Part shown: positions 1 through 11,339 of the stretch, piece after piece
Position numbering within the stretch: the stretch's first letter is position 1
How the letters are laid out: each line of letters begins with the position of its first letter
Assembly: GCA_016648135.1 (NCBI GenBank)
Contig: JADDOH010023622.1
Span: 1 to 64,000, forward strand
DNA from: Agrypnia vestita
Lineage: Eukaryota > Arthropoda > Insecta > Trichoptera > Phryganeidae
Length of the DNA: 64,000 nucleotides
Direction of reading: 5' to 3'
Translations under genes and position numbers: made by a program
The notes under the pieces: model-generated
What the model saw: only the letters and a program-made list of their open reading frames with translations
Database searches by the model: none
Told to the model about the DNA's origin: nothing

Positions 1-71
1 AAAACAAATCATAATTAGGATAATTTAAACGCGTAAGAGACTTTAGAACTGGCCAGTCTAAAGGATCTCTC

Positions 72-440
72 GTGCATAAATCAGGCCGAATAGGAACATT
101 AACCAACGCTTTTTTCACGTCTTATGTAAATCTTAAAATTAATAACATCTCTATAAAAGATATGAACAATTTTTTAATTGATTCCGGTGCAGACATTAGT
201 TTAATAAAATTAAACGTTTTAAAAGAAAATATAAAAATTAACAAGGATGAAATTTTATTAATTAGAGGTATAGATTCCTCACAAGAAAATCCTAATAAAA
301 CTCTCGGTTATGTCTATTTAAAAATTAGTATAGCAAACGAGATAATTAATTATCCTTTTCACGTGGTAAAGAGTGATTTTCCAATTCCTTTTGACGGTAT
401 CATTGGTAACGATTTTCTGAAAAATTTAGGTGTAATGTAG
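72..440 (+). pseudogene. Retropepsin-like aspartic protease fragment of the gypsy element
   Basis: A 122-residue ORF has the retropepsin active-site pattern IDSGADISLI near residue 37 and the flap and second-lobe motif DGIIGNDFL near the C terminus. In the family the protease cleaves the Gag-Pol polyprotein. The frame is lost near 430 by what looks like a one-base shift: the +1 frame continues with plausible gypsy residues to a stop near 600. The true N terminus is upstream, so the first ATG is not a real start. Almost certainly a dead remnant. Confidence 0.8.
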
Positions 441-696
441 ACTATCGTAGTCGACATCTACTTATAAAGGATAAATCAATCCCAATGTTGTATCACAATG
501 CTTATTCTGAATCACCGATCCAGGAAGCATACAATATGGATAGATCGTGTCATATTTTTGTGAACAAAATAAAAATCACTCGAATTCCTAAACGATAGGA
601 AATTATTTTTATGAGTCGAAGGAGACTCTATCACAATCACCGAATTGTGAAAATTTAAATACAATCAATGAAAATAATAAACGATCTGAAAAATCA

Positions 697-2703
697 ATGG
701 AAATAAAAAATAAAATTATTGTTGATGAAGAAAATTCCAAATCAAAAGAAATTCAATCAAGATCGTCATATCAAAATATTAATAACTATAAAGTTAACAA
801 AGAAATTATTAAAAATGCATCGAAAAATGATGATAATGAAAATAAATTCAATAATAATTCAAATAATGTTGAGTGTTGTGTACAAATTATTCCGCCGCGC
901 ACGGAGAAAATAATTAAAATTCACATATTAAACCACCAAATAAAGGAAGGAATTTGCCCTGATAAGGAATTATCAGAGAACGTCCATTTGTGTCCAAGTA
1001 TTGTGAAAGTAAACAGTGACAATACTGCTTACACGTCAATATTGAATTCTAGTGATAAAGAAATTAAAATCGATAAAATTGAAACAATATTAGAACCAAT
1101 GCCGGAGATAAGCAAAAGTGCAAATATACGAAGAATATCAAAGAATGATAACTTCAAAGCAAATAGATTAGAAATTCTACGGAATTCATTAAGAATATCT
1201 CATCTAAATGAGATTGAAAAGAATTGTTTACTTGATAAATTAAATACTTCAGGAAGTTTTGTAATTTGCTTAGGAGCAGATAAAGAATTTCAAACGGATA
1301 TCCAAAAAGAAATTAAGGAGAAATTTAAAGCTCATATCGAAGTAATAGATAAAAAAGTAATCAAAGTAACTGATGTTGTAGAATTCCGCGAAAGTAACCA
1401 AAATATATATTATCTTATAAATAAACAAAATTATTGGAATAATGGAGAATATGAAAATTTATATGTAAATTTAGTTAAATTAAGAAATATGTTATTTATA
1501 GGAAATATTCAAGAAATAAATATGCCTAATCTTATTGATAGATATGATAAGTTAAAATGGTACAAAATACGTGCTATGTTAAGATATGTATTTAAAACCT
1601 CTAAAGTTAATGTTAAAATATATCACGATAAAATAATAACCCCTAAAGCAGAAGAAATTATAACAATTTTAACCGAAAATCATTCGAATCCATCATCAGG
1701 TCATTCGGGATTTTTCCGAACTTATAATCGTATTAAAGAAAAATACAATTGGCCCAATATGAAAAAGGAAATTAAGAAGTTTGTCGCACAATGTGAATCA
1801 TGTCAAAAAAATAAATTAGTGCGCAAGAAAAATAAAGAAGCTATGGAAATTACCACTACATCAACGAAACCTTTTCAAAAGATAGCATTAGATATTGTAG
1901 GTCCCCTTACTTTAACTTCATCAGGAAATAAATATATATTAACTCTCCAAGACGATTTATCGAAATTTTCACAAGCTTATGCTTTACCAAATCATGAAGC
2001 CATTACAGTTGCTAAAACCTTAACGCAAAATTTTATATGTAAATTTGGTATTCCTGAATCTATTTTGACAGACCAAGGTACCGACTTTACGTCAAATTTA
2101 ATGAAAGAAATAGCTAAATTATTTAAAATTAAACAACTGCAAAGTACAAGTTTTCACCCTCAAACTAATGGAGCTTTGGAACGTAGTCACCAGACACTTG
2201 CCGACTACCTAAAGCACTATGTAAACCAAGATCAACTTGATTGGGATGAATGGATAGATTTTGCTATGTTCTCGTACAATACAGCTGTACATACGACAAC
2301 TAAAATATCTCCATATGAATTGATATTTGGAAACAAAGCAACGCTTCCATCTTCATTAATAAAAGAACCAGAATTTAAATATACATATGAAAATTATGTT
2401 GATGAACTTAGACTTAAATTACAATCCAGTCAGAAAATTGCTAGAGAAAATTGCATAAAAAATAAAGAAATAAACAAAAAATATTACGATAGAAATATAA
2501 AAATTGATAAATATAAAATCGGAGACTTAGTATATTTAAATAATGAGATTGTTAAACCCGGAAAATCGAGAAAACTTACTAGCCGATATACTGGACCCTT
2601 TGAAGTAGTTAAAATAATTTCCCCCGTAAATTATATAATTAAAATAAGAAATAAAAATGTAACCGTACATGCAAATAGATTAAAGCGTTATATATCATAT
2701 TAA
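697..2703 (+). CDS. Gypsy pol ORF with integrase but no reverse transcriptase or RNase H
   Basis: The uninterrupted 668-residue ORF starts with an Asn/Lys-rich stretch and the pre-RT linker (about residues 60-150). It reaches the first RT residues (HLN motif near 169-171) and then jumps, around residues 180-190, straight to the region that normally follows RNase H. The integrase is complete: an HHCC zinc site (H329, H336, C366, C369), catalytic D399, D459 and E495 with DD35E spacing, and a GPFEVV module near 633. Family knowledge: integrase inserts the cDNA copy. The odd point is that the frame stays open across the missing RT/RNase H. This could be an in-frame deletion in a young copy or a defined non-autonomous subfamily. 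Confidence 0.82.
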   Translation: MEIKNKIIVDEENSKSKEIQSRSSYQNINNYKVNKEIIKNASKNDDNENKFNNNSNNVECCVQIIPPRTEKIIKIHILNHQIKEGICPDKELSENVHLCPSIVKVNSDNTAYTSILNSSDKEIKIDKIETILEPMPEISKSANIRRISKNDNFKANRLEILRNSLRISHLNEIEKNCLLDKLNTSGSFVICLGADKEFQTDIQKEIKEKFKAHIEVIDKKVIKVTDVVEFRESNQNIYYLINKQNYWNNGEYENLYVNLVKLRNMLFIGNIQEINMPNLIDRYDKLKWYKIRAMLRYVFKTSKVNVKIYHDKIITPKAEEIITILTENHSNPSSGHSGFFRTYNRIKEKYNWPNMKKEIKKFVAQCESCQKNKLVRKKNKEAMEITTTSTKPFQKIALDIVGPLTLTSSGNKYILTLQDDLSKFSQAYALPNHEAITVAKTLTQNFICKFGIPESILTDQGTDFTSNLMKEIAKLFKIKQLQSTSFHPQTNGALERSHQTLADYLKHYVNQDQLDWDEWIDFAMFSYNTAVHTTTKISPYELIFGNKATLPSSLIKEPEFKYTYENYVDELRLKLQSSQKIARENCIKNKEINKKYYDRNIKIDKYKIGDLVYLNNEIVKPGKSRKLTSRYTGPFEVVKIISPVNYIIKIRNKNVTVHANRLKRYISY

Positions 2704-2771
2704 TAATTAAGCAAACAGTATCCTTATTACCAGCTTTTACTACATACCCATATTCAGTAGAACTCAAAAAT

Positions 2772-3821
2772 GTGCAAAATTTATTAGATTTAATTACCTT
2801 AAAATGTTTCTCTTTAAATAACAAAATTGTATTTGTCATATCAAACCCTTTAATAAATTATATTAAATATCATGTGTACAATGTAATCCCTACACCTGTA
2901 TTAAGAAGAGATAACTCTTACATATTTATTTTGCCATCATCTAATTACTTAGCTATTTCCGAAAATAAACTTACTTATGTAACCATAGATAACTTTGATG
3001 ATTGCAAGAATTTAGATCAGAATGAACTAATTTGTTACACTAAAAATCCTTTTTATTCACTTCAGATTAGACCCATTTGTGAAACTGAAATTTTATATAA
3101 AACTGAATTCATACCTGATAATTGTAATACTAGAATTATGAAATCAATCAATGAAATTTGGTACAAGTTAGATAACAATAAATGGCTATTTGTATTACCC
3201 AAGCCAACAGTGATAACAATAATGTGTAAAAACAGTAATCAAAATGTACCCGACGAAATTAAAATTGATTCCACAGGAATTCTAAGTACTAGACAATTTT
3301 GTAAAGTTTACACAGCAAATACTATCCTTGTTTCTGTAGATAGTAATTTTGAAAGTTCTTTTAATTCAATTATACCGACATTTGATATTGTCAATGACGA
3401 CTGTTGTAAACATAAAGTAATTGATAACTCGACTCTAATCATGATGCATTCCCATTCAACTACTCTTGATAGAGAACAATTATTAATGGCTAGTCATAAA
3501 TTAGACCAATTCAACAAATTTGAAATAAAAGATGAAAGTGTCATTCAAAAAGTCTTAAATAATAATTATTTTGTTTATTGTGTATTAACATTTGCAAAAT
3601 TTTTAGCCTTGTTTATTTTATATAAAATTTATAAGAAAATTCGTTCGAAGGTAAAACCCGAACCAAAGAATTGTTGTGCCATGATAACCAACTGTTTAAC
3701 ATTGAATATAAATAAAAAATCCCATAAAGAAAATATTTCTGTAGAATTAGCTGATGATTCTATAGAGAATGTTCCATTGAGAAGAAGTCCTAGATTAGCT
3801 TCAATAAAGGACAATGTATAA
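2772..3821 (+). pseudogene. Envelope-like ORF of the gypsy element, N-terminally short
   Basis: A 350-codon ORF begins 68 bases after the integrase stop; its frame is also open upstream into the pol ORF, so the real 5' limit is unclear. It carries many cysteines, a single C-terminal membrane segment at about residues 265-287, and a short basic cytoplasmic tail. Position and layout match the env gene of insect errantiviruses, whose Env resembles baculovirus F-type glycoproteins. No signal peptide or cleavage site is visible in the retained part, so the ectodomain looks truncated. The first codon of the listed frame is GTG, so no start is claimed. Probably non-functional. Confidence 0.65.
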
Positions 3822-4040
3822 AAATATTATCTCATAAGTATTAAGTGTGAAGAATAAAATTTTATAAAATTGTATACCTATATAAGAATTGTAAAATTAT
3901 GAAATTTTGTGAATATATAATATCATATTTTATTGTATCATGACGTGAACTTACTTCCTGATAGCATTGTGAATATTGTTTTTTTTCAAAAATCTATGTC
4001 ATTTAAAGATTTCCCTATATTTTTGATCTAAGGGTGATGG

Positions 4041-4475
4041 TGTAATGTACCTATACCAACCATTATATAAATCAACATTGTATAGGAATGATAAACATGG
4101 AATAAACATTTTAGTTTTGTAAACAGAAATGTAAATTCAAATATTAATATCAATTAGAGTCCCTACAACGACCCCGGTCTTATCATAAAGTAACTTTGAC
4201 CCGGAGCCGCCCGATGTTCCATACTTATCATCCTAATTGTTTGGATTAGAATTCCATATAAGCAGAGTCTTGTCTCTAACTAGATGCATTATTGATCAGT
4301 CTTCACATAGATTCAGTAGAAGTAGATTGACTACGGGAGTGTTCACATCAATGTAATTGTGCTTTTATTAATTGTTGTAATTAATCCAAAATAAAAAGTA
4401 ATCTCAACCATCGTGTTAGAGTATTATTTCTGTTAAATAAGACCCTTTGGAAGAGACGGAAGAGGGTCGTTTACA
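4041..4475 (+). repeat. 3' long terminal repeat of the gypsy element
   Basis: The repeat begins TGTAATG directly after a purine-rich tract (AAGGGTGATGG, about 4030-4040) and ends GTTTACA, giving matched TGTAA/TTACA termini 435 bases apart. Inside are a TATA-like ATATAAG near 4257, a TCAGT initiator-like site near 4298 and an AATAAA signal near 4391, in the order U3-R-U5. The 5' copy is off the window, so the length cannot be checked against it. Confidence 0.75.
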
Positions 4476-4804
4476 CTTTTTTGGTTTATTGCTCCTTTTT
4501 CTCTCATACCTACTGTTGGTTAGATTAGCGTTTAAGATTTGAAATCATATTGGTATATGAGTCGTTGTTAATTGAACTCCAGTTGAATATTTCAAGATTA
4601 CGTTGTTATTTATTTACGTTGGTGATATATTGAAACTAAGAACTTGTGTTATTTATTTATTATATAGAAGAATACTCTATATTAATAAATAAATAAATCT
4701 ATAAATAAGGTAAGGCATGTTTATAAATATGATTTTGAGTATAGCACGTCCCATCATATTTTACGTTAGAGTTGTAATAACAACTGAGGTATAATTGCGG
4801 CTTT

Positions 4805-5070
4805 CTATCATCGTATCATCGTTATCAGGCGATTTCTATCCATTGCTCTGTGACAACTTTCATAAGTGTCTGTCACATTCGACAGTTTGATATTTTCATC
4901 ACTCTAGTGGCTAAAGTCAGCCTCTTGATTCCTCTCTATCTTTCTTCTTCTACGTTGGTCCCCCTCTTTTCCAAACTCCTCTATTTTTTCGGAATCCCTG
5001 ATCTGAAACGCGCTCGTTGCTTTTTCCACCCAGTCGGTCTACCGTGTTCTTTTTGGTCTTTGAACGTGGC
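4805..5070 (-). pseudogene. Possible degenerate 3' end of a non-LTR retrotransposon
   Basis: Read on the minus strand, the segment ends with a run of GAT-type triplets preceded by a stretch encoding a QWI-like motif. That resembles the common C-terminal tail of insect endonuclease-reverse transcriptase ORFs. A similar tail occurs again on the minus strand around 5510-5545. The rest is too decayed to align by eye. The 127-codon plus-strand ORF over this region is probably its antisense shadow. Confidence 0.3.
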
Positions 5071-5132
5071 CCACCGTAATATGCTATCCTTTTTCGAAGA
5101 TGTTCAAAAAAAAATTCGCCTAAGGCAAATAT

Positions 5133-5175
5133 ATGCTATACATTATGTAGAGATTCTACATATAATGTATAGCAT
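5133..5175. repeat. Near-perfect short hairpin
   Basis: The arms 5133-5151 (ATGCTATACATTATGTAGA) and 5155-5175 are reverse complements apart from a 2-base insertion in the right arm, with a 3-base loop. No flanking target duplication was recognised. It could be a short MITE core or simply an inverted duplication. Confidence 0.55.
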
Positions 5176-6610
5176 TAGGGACTTTTGTGCGACTTACTAC
5201 TTAAATCCTAAATTTGGCATAGAAGACTACTGAATATACCAGAGACTGCACAACCCCGATATTAGATGTTTATGGACCGTTTGTATCAACTTATATAATA
5301 GTTACTAATCTACGCTTTATGCGAAAACACGAAAAACTTTGCTTTAAACGAACGATTACTATAAACCAAGTTCATACAGCCAGGCCTTAGATACCAAAAT
5401 AAGAATGACGTCACCATCTCAAAAATGATGCGGAGGAGAATAAGAATAACTGAATGATGGTAATGTAAGACGCCTTAAAATCCAAAATAGAGATAGCAAC
5501 ACTCATGTAATCATTCATTATCAGCTATTTTCTATCCACTGCTGGATAAAGTGTTCCTACATCTAAATCCAACGAATTTTAGGGCGGCCTGTCGGAATCT
5601 TAATCTTTCATGTAAAACTGAATGAGTGCATTCGCCCAACTGCTTCAATCGACTCCATACCATCCAACTAAATACTTATTAATTAATAATTACTCATTAT
5701 TACTTAATAATTAATTATAATTATTTAATTAATCCATACTTAATAAAATCACGGATTAAACATATGAAAAGACACAAAATTGGTGATCTCAAACAAAATA
5801 ATGTGATTTGTGTACCTCTTCTTTTCTGTCTTCTTTCTTTTTTCTCTCTTTTTTGTAATTGTTTTTTTTTTTGTAATTTACCAATTAATTTCTGTATTTT
5901 TTTTCAATTTATATTTTTAAAAAAAAGTTTTTATATATTTTCATTTTTTATATACAATAAACAACACTAAGTCATCCTTTAATTGTGGGAGACATTTAAC
6001 TTTTTTTTTGTATTTCATCTTACCAAGCGATTGTCTCCCTGTTGGATGACCGAATAAAATAAAATAAAATAAATAAAAAGAAGAAATAACTTCTAAGACA
6101 CATGAATTAATTGTATAACTATTTCGTACTTTGTACACAATGCCTGTCCCAACACAGAGTATAGTAGTAAGACAGGCATAGTACAACCCAAATTATATAC
6201 TATATATATACTATATATATTACATTATACATGTAGGTATTTCTCGCCTAGTCGAAAATGATTTATCTATCACTAAAACCTTTGAAAAATGAAAGTCGTT
6301 CTCACTTTGGTTTTTTCCTCGTTCTGAGAGGATCCGAATCTTCGAGGAAGGATTAAAGATATTCAGTTTCCTGGAAATGGGTTCGATCCCCACACCAAGT
6401 GTCTGAACATGATATACTTGTCGTTATTTATTAAATTTATCTTTTTATGTCCCACTTATAAGTTGTTAATATTGGGTGGCTGATTAGTGGAGTGGAGGCT
6501 GTTATCCCGACCATCGCACGCCGGAGATCGGCTGTGATTTATGCCAACATAAACTTGGACATTTCTCGCCGCCAGCCCGTAACCCTAGACAAGTGTTTAT
6601 TATTTATTAG

Positions 6611-6628
6611 TTAGGTTAGGTTAGGTTA
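6611..6628 (+). repeat. Short (TTAGG)n run
   Basis: Three TTAGG units and a partial fourth, the insect telomere motif. The run is far too short and interstitial to be a telomere. Confidence 0.5.
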
Positions 6629-7375
6629 TTATACTTACTATCTACCGTATATATACTTACTATCTACCATGCCTAAACTGATCAGATTTTCTGAAGGCAA
6701 AATCAGAGCGTTTTATATTTTAGGTTTTTTTTAAAAGGGACCAAAATGACACATTTTATTACTTTACATAAATCGTCATGACACATATTTTTTTATCATT
6801 TCTGCATACTCCACAACAGTCTTTTGTGGATTTGCTACTATTTTTCCTCTTCAGTTATTTCAAAATATAACAACGTACAATGAGGTAGAAGTAAGGCTAA
6901 TGATAGAGAATGTATTTTAAATTACTGGATAAGTACTAGCGACTAAATGACGCTAATAGTAACAAAATTTGTGAATGTGAATGTGTCCTAAATACTGAAT
7001 GTAACGCTTATTATAGATAATTTCGTGAAAATAATTCTAGCAAAGTTATTAAATGATATTACCTACTTACCTAAATTACTGATTGTACATAAATTTAGTT
7101 TGTGTAAATGTGAATATAATACGGATTCTAGCAAATTTAATTTATATAATCGTAATCTTGCCTAAATTAGCGAACGTAACCCTAAATAAATTTAATTTAT
7201 TTTAATGTAATGCAAATTACTAAAGAAAGTGCTGAATTTAACCAATTTAATAAATTTAAACGAATGCAATGTTCATTGTAAAAAAATCATAAATATAAAA
7301 GTGATGGTTCCTAATTTACTGTCGCAAATTTTATAAATAATACCTATAAAAGTGATTGTACTTAAATGTACTAAA

Positions 7376-7555
7376 AATGTTCTCAGGTTCTCACAGCCGT
7401 TCAGAACATTCCGCGTATAGTTTTTTGGAATATTCTGCCGTATATATCTGACCTCTATGGCCGACGTGTAGGGTCCATCATCAGGGCGGATGTGACGAGA
7501 AAGATCAGATATACACGGCTGAATATCCCAGAAAACTACCCACAGATAATTGTAT
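7376..7555. repeat. Dispersed hairpin repeat family A, copy 1
   Basis: It starts with GCCGTTCAGAA. A left arm at about 7420-7455 contains ATATTCTGCCGTATATAT, and a right arm at about 7507-7551 carries its approximate reverse complement, flanking a GC-richer centre (TCATCAGGGC). Related pieces lie at 19256-19345, 42199-42345 and 54025-54078. The family looks like a non-autonomous fold-back element of unknown superfamily. Confidence 0.6.
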
Positions 7556-7574
7556 TTAAATAACTTAATCTAAC

Positions 7575-8191
7575 AGAAAGATATAGAGAGGAGAGTGACT
7601 GCCGGGAATAGGGTGAACGGTGCTTTGAATGCAATAATTTCTAATAGAAATATGTCTACCGAGGCAAAACTGGCGGTACATAATGGAGTTCTGGTACCGA
7701 CACTAATGTATGGAAGTGAAGCCTGGAGCTGGCAGAAGAGGAACGAAAGTAGATTGAATGCAGTGGAGATGAGGTCCCTTAGACGTATGTGTGGTAAATC
7801 CATGTATGATAGAGTAAAGAATGAAGATATTAGGAATGAATGTAAAGCTGATCGTAGCATAATACAGAGAATAAAAATAGGGTCGCTCAGATGGTTTGGA
7901 CAAATTGAGCGAATGAATGAGGAAAGAATGGTAAGAAAGATATATAATGCAAGTGTTGATGGCGCCAGAAAGAGAGGGCGACCACGGAAGACGTGGCATG
8001 ACCAGATTAACCAGATACTGGAAGATGGTCCTGTTAGAAGCCTGAACAACCGTCGAGCTTGCATGCGAAGATGTATGAAAGTAGACGAAGCGAAAGTTGT
8101 ATGTCAGGACAGAAGAGTATGGTGCTCTATCCTCTCTGCCTACCCCCGCGGGGAAACGGCGTGATGGTAAGTAAGTAAGTAAGTAAGTAAT
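7575..8191 (+). mobile_element. 5'-truncated LINE with (GTAA)n tail, copy 1
   Basis: The 3' end of an endonuclease-reverse transcriptase type non-LTR element. An ORF runs into a short 3' end and then a GTAA repeat (about 8168-8191). Tetranucleotide tails of this kind are seen in RTE-like LINEs. Three or four further pieces of the same family lie at 9478-9525, 32146-32510, 35017-35140 and 48140-48515, all keeping only the 3' region as expected from target-primed reverse transcription. Confidence 0.78.
7580..8164 (+). pseudogene. C-terminal fragment of a LINE reverse transcriptase ORF
   Basis: The open frame of about 190 residues includes LVPTLMYGSEAW, the post-catalytic RT region of many insect LINE ORFs. 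It then has GSLRWFGQIERM and a GRPRKTWHDQI motif with a Cys/Arg-rich tail (ACMRRC, VCQDRRVWCSILSAYP). No YXDD catalytic box is present, since the insertion is 5'-truncated. The frame is intact to the stop, so this is a fairly young copy. No start codon is meaningful here. Confidence 0.78.
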
Positions 8192-10151
8192 CTAACACTG
8201 ATTGCGCACTTTTTCAATGCAGGCGTCTTACGCCAAGTTCCAGTCAGATCAGAGGACTATGAGGATCAGCAACGATGAAGAAGAAGATAAATATTTAACA
8301 AGAAGAAAAATGTTATCTTCAAAAATATCTAAAGTGTGGTTTAACAACATTTGAAATTAAGGGACCCAAATAAAAATACCGATGACGTATCCAGAATACA
8401 TTAAGTTGTCCCTTTAGCACATAAACTATCATTATCTATCGCTACCCAAACGATAACACTTGATCCATAGATAAAGATAATTATATAATATTGTCTTTGT
8501 TTCGGTCCCAAAATAGAAAGGAGTTATAAGTTGTAAGCCCCCCCTTATAATGGCGGGTAAGTAGCGCAGACTCCCGCGTGGCAGCCGCGTTCCCACGCAG
8601 GGGTTATTTTTTGTGATTTATTTTAGACGAGTTAATTTTTGATTGATTTTGTGAAGGGTGCCTCGGTAAGGGTAAATTGGTCGGTCGTATTTTTTTGCCT
8701 TTTGAAATAGGAATATACAGTGTTAATGTGTCGAGGATAATGGCGGTACTACTTGGTAGCAAGAGTATATCCAATTTTGGGTTCAACTAGGTAGGTACCT
8801 ATATTATGTACACATATTAATGTTTTCAGTTTTATTTTAATCACTATCACTAATCAGCATTGGTATGTTTCTATGACTTTTGAATCTTCTGTCAGTTTTG
8901 GCAACAGAAAATAGCAGGAATATAAGATTTTTGTTGACAAATATATAACACGATATATCACACGATTCGTCACATTTCACGTGAGGTCGTTCCAGCACTA
9001 TTATTATAATGCATAATTTGTATTATAATAATAGTATAATAATGGAATCAATCTTGCCGCCATAATCGTAGAAAAAAAGACATTTTGACAAATGATGTTT
9101 GTATCGAAATATTTAAATAAATAGAAACATTGCACGGAAGGATAATGTCTTCTGGCAACAAAAAATATTTAATGTAATAATCTGTTATGCACATGCGTTA
9201 CATTTGTTGTCACATTAGATGTTATTTTTAGAAAAAAATTGATATGTCGCATGATATATTTATGATATCACGAAGATTGTTTACTGCCACTTATACAGGC
9301 ATATCTTTTTTTATACAATATTGAAAAAAGGATAAATAGCTAATAATAACCGTGGGATGTAAGAGCTAATAATAATCGTTTTTTCGAATAACTGAATATT
9401 TTTTTAATGATTTGCGTAATTTAATTTTTTTTAAACAAACTCCGCTATTTCAATAAAGGGCTGAATCTTGCTAAAGAAGAAAGAAAGTAGACTGAATGCA
9501 GTGAAAATGAGATCACTCAAGTATACATATACGAGTGTAGATACATAGGTATCATGAATCAGGAATACCTGGAATATATAAATACTTATCATAGCACAGT
9601 GGACATAGTTTGAAGAAGAGGACGTTCTTGACTTGACCTGACATTACCAGATGGCTCTTAGTAAGAATCTAAATGTAGTGAGAGTTGCTTGTCATTGTAG
9701 AAAAATGTGGCATTCGTTGGCAATAGTTAAGTTAATTAAATATTTACCAGGGTCACCTCGTAAAAACACGAGTATTTTGCTTACAAACTTTAACATTAGT
9801 CGATTACTTAAACATTCGTTGAGGTGCCTGACGAATACTTATACGTTAAAAATATTGCTCTATGGTCAGTTTCATTTGCAATTTATTATGTATCAAAAGT
9901 GATGATAATATATCGAAAAATGTCGTCAGCTTTATAAATGAATTTGTATTTTTTTAAGAATACCACCCGGCGAACAATCTCAAGGATAACACATGTTTTA
10001 ACCAGTCATGTGTTTTTACGCAGTGCACTAGTGTGCAGAAGTATATTACTGTGTATTTAATTTCTCGGCAGCGCATAGCATTGGAGTAGTTTATTTTCCG
10101 CTGGGCAACTGTCAAACAGCAAATTCCATGTTTGAAAATTTCAACAATAAG
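8192..10151. other. Intergenic, no gene seen
   Basis: Mostly AT-rich unique-looking sequence. A GC-richer patch lies at 8538-8605. A small perfect hairpin is at about 8998-9034 (ACTATTATTATAAT arms). A roughly 50-base fragment of the (GTAA)n LINE family lies at 9478-9525. The 83-codon ORF at 9651-9902 has no recognisable motif and is not called. Confidence 0.55.
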
Positions 10152-10326
10152 TACAGGGTGGGGCAGAGCAACTTGCTTATTTGAATTGAACTCCCTAAAG
10201 GTACTGGATACACATGCTTATTAGTGGCACGTGAGCATGCGCAGTATTGACCTTCTTTAGCCCCTGCTTATTAGTGGCATGTGTGTACGCACATCGCTAG
10301 TAATAAGCATGCACATTAGTGGCATG

Positions 10327-10357
10327 CTCAAAAATCAACCGCCGGTTGATTTATGAG
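10327..10357. repeat. Palindrome inside PIF-like copy 1
   Basis: A 31-base palindrome centred on CCGCCGG with one arm mismatch at 10353. The same palindrome is perfect in copy 2 (17632-17662), so it is a conserved part of the element rather than chance. Confidence 0.7.
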
Positions 10358-10471
10358 CATGCTAATGTTATTCACCATGAGAAGGGGTATCTTTTGAGCA
10401 TGTGTGAATAGGCTTGCTTATTATGAGCATGCTTATGTCATTCGCGGCTAGTATCGATTATCAATGCGATC

Positions 10472-10690
10472 TTGTTGACGACGCGTTGGGGAGATGTTAA
10501 AACATTACTTTTCGTGATTTATTATAGGAATCACGAATGTCTGTGGAATACTCGGTTACCGCTATGTAAAAATAATAAAGCAAGAAATAATGTTTATGAA
10601 ACTTTATTAAAAGACACGGATGATTCAAATCTTACAATAAAAATTATAAAAACTAAATTCAAAAATATTTTGATTTATTGGTTCACTTGA
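10472..10690 (+). pseudogene. MADF-like domain fragment within PIF-like copy 1
   Basis: The frame reads as an N-terminal MADF pattern: a hydrophobic LLFVIYYRNHECLWN start, then a KNNKARNNVYETLLK helix and an IKTKFKNI helix. MADF (Myb-like) domains bind DNA and occur as the accessory protein of PIF/Harbinger-type transposons as well as in host factors. Copy 2 keeps the same helices but with different indels, so neither is an intact gene. Identification is by pattern only. Confidence 0.5.
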
Positions 10691-11339
10691 ATTTTCTATT
10701 TCAGTTTGCAAAGTTTCCATTTTGAACAAGAGCGTCTCTATTCTATGACAAGAGCATGCCAGTAATAAGCATTTGTGTTTAATTAAACCCAGGAATGTTT
10801 TGATTTATTGGTTCACTTGAATTTTCTATTTCAGTTTGCAAAGTTTCAATTTTGAGCTAGAGTTCCTCTCTATTCTAAGAGCATGCCACTAATAAGCATG
10901 TGTGTTTGATTGTTAGCTTTAAGCATGCTTATTTATGAGCAAGTGTGTACAGTTGGTAAGGCATGCTAGTTTTGAGCATGTTAATGAGCATGCCAGTAAT
11001 TAGCATGTGTATCTGTATCTTAAAGCGATGGTGCTCCGGTTGTAGCTCCGCCTGGTTTAGTCAGCATCATGGAGTGGACAAAGGTGGAGCGCGCGTTTGC
11101 TGTCAAGGCACGCATACTTTTCCGTATCCATTTTCCATTCTGTACCCATTTCCATATACATATATCGCCTGATTTAGTTTACTCCCTTAGGACTATTTTT
11201 ATGGGGCTATCTAAAATAACTTGTTTACAATGATCTTCTTAGGATTCTGGCTCACCTGAAGAACAACATACAACAACATACCCGTCGATATGCTGGAAAA
11301 GGTTGAACGAAACTTCCGAATTCGATTAACGCAGTATAT

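Larger units (their letters stand above)
1..4475 (+). mobile_element. Env-bearing Ty3/gypsy LTR retrotransposon, 5' end outside window, internally deleted
   Basis: Order seen on the plus strand: aspartic protease fragment, integrase ORF, env-like ORF, then a terminal LTR. This is the protease-pol-env order of insect errantivirus-type gypsy elements. The 5' LTR and gag lie left of the window. The protease ORF is broken by a frameshift and stop near 430-440, and a further stop lies near 600. No reverse transcriptase or RNase H motif is present between the pre-RT linker and the integrase, so the copy cannot be autonomous. The 441-696 stretch is the damaged protease-to-RT linker. Base composition is strongly A-rich on the coding strand, as is common in such elements. 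Classification rests on domain order, not on a search. Confidence 0.88.
4476..7375. other. Intergenic, A+T-rich, no host gene seen
   Basis: No convincing coding exon. AT-rich low-complexity tracts occupy 5670-5740, 5820-5960 and 6190-6240. A minus-strand LINE-like tail is listed separately. Near 6382 the string GGTTCGATCCCC resembles an RNA polymerase III B box and could be an old SINE, but no A box was found. Around 6480-6590 is a GC-richer unknown stretch. Confidence 0.6.
10199..11020. mobile_element. PIF/Harbinger-like non-autonomous element with GCATG-rich ends, copy 1
   Basis: It is flanked by TAA at 10196-10198 and 11021-11023. The termini match imperfectly as inverted repeats (AGGTACTGGATACACATGC at the left; AGATACAGATACACATGC read inward from the right). 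About 15 copies of a GAGCATGC/AAGCATGT-type motif lie in the outer 250-300 bases on each side and look like iterated transposase-binding sites. The centre holds a MADF-like fragment. A 131-base spaced direct repeat (from 10665 and 10796) is internal. The 3-bp TAA duplication fits PIF/Harbinger (TWA targets). No DDE transposase is present. Confidence 0.7.

Noticed and set aside
6611..6628. TTAGG run as a telomere remnant
   Set aside because: Only three and a half units, which is common by chance or slippage in insect DNA.
7570..8064. Minus-strand 164-codon ORF opposite the LINE fragment
   Set aside because: It is the antisense shadow of a well-matched LINE reverse transcriptase frame.
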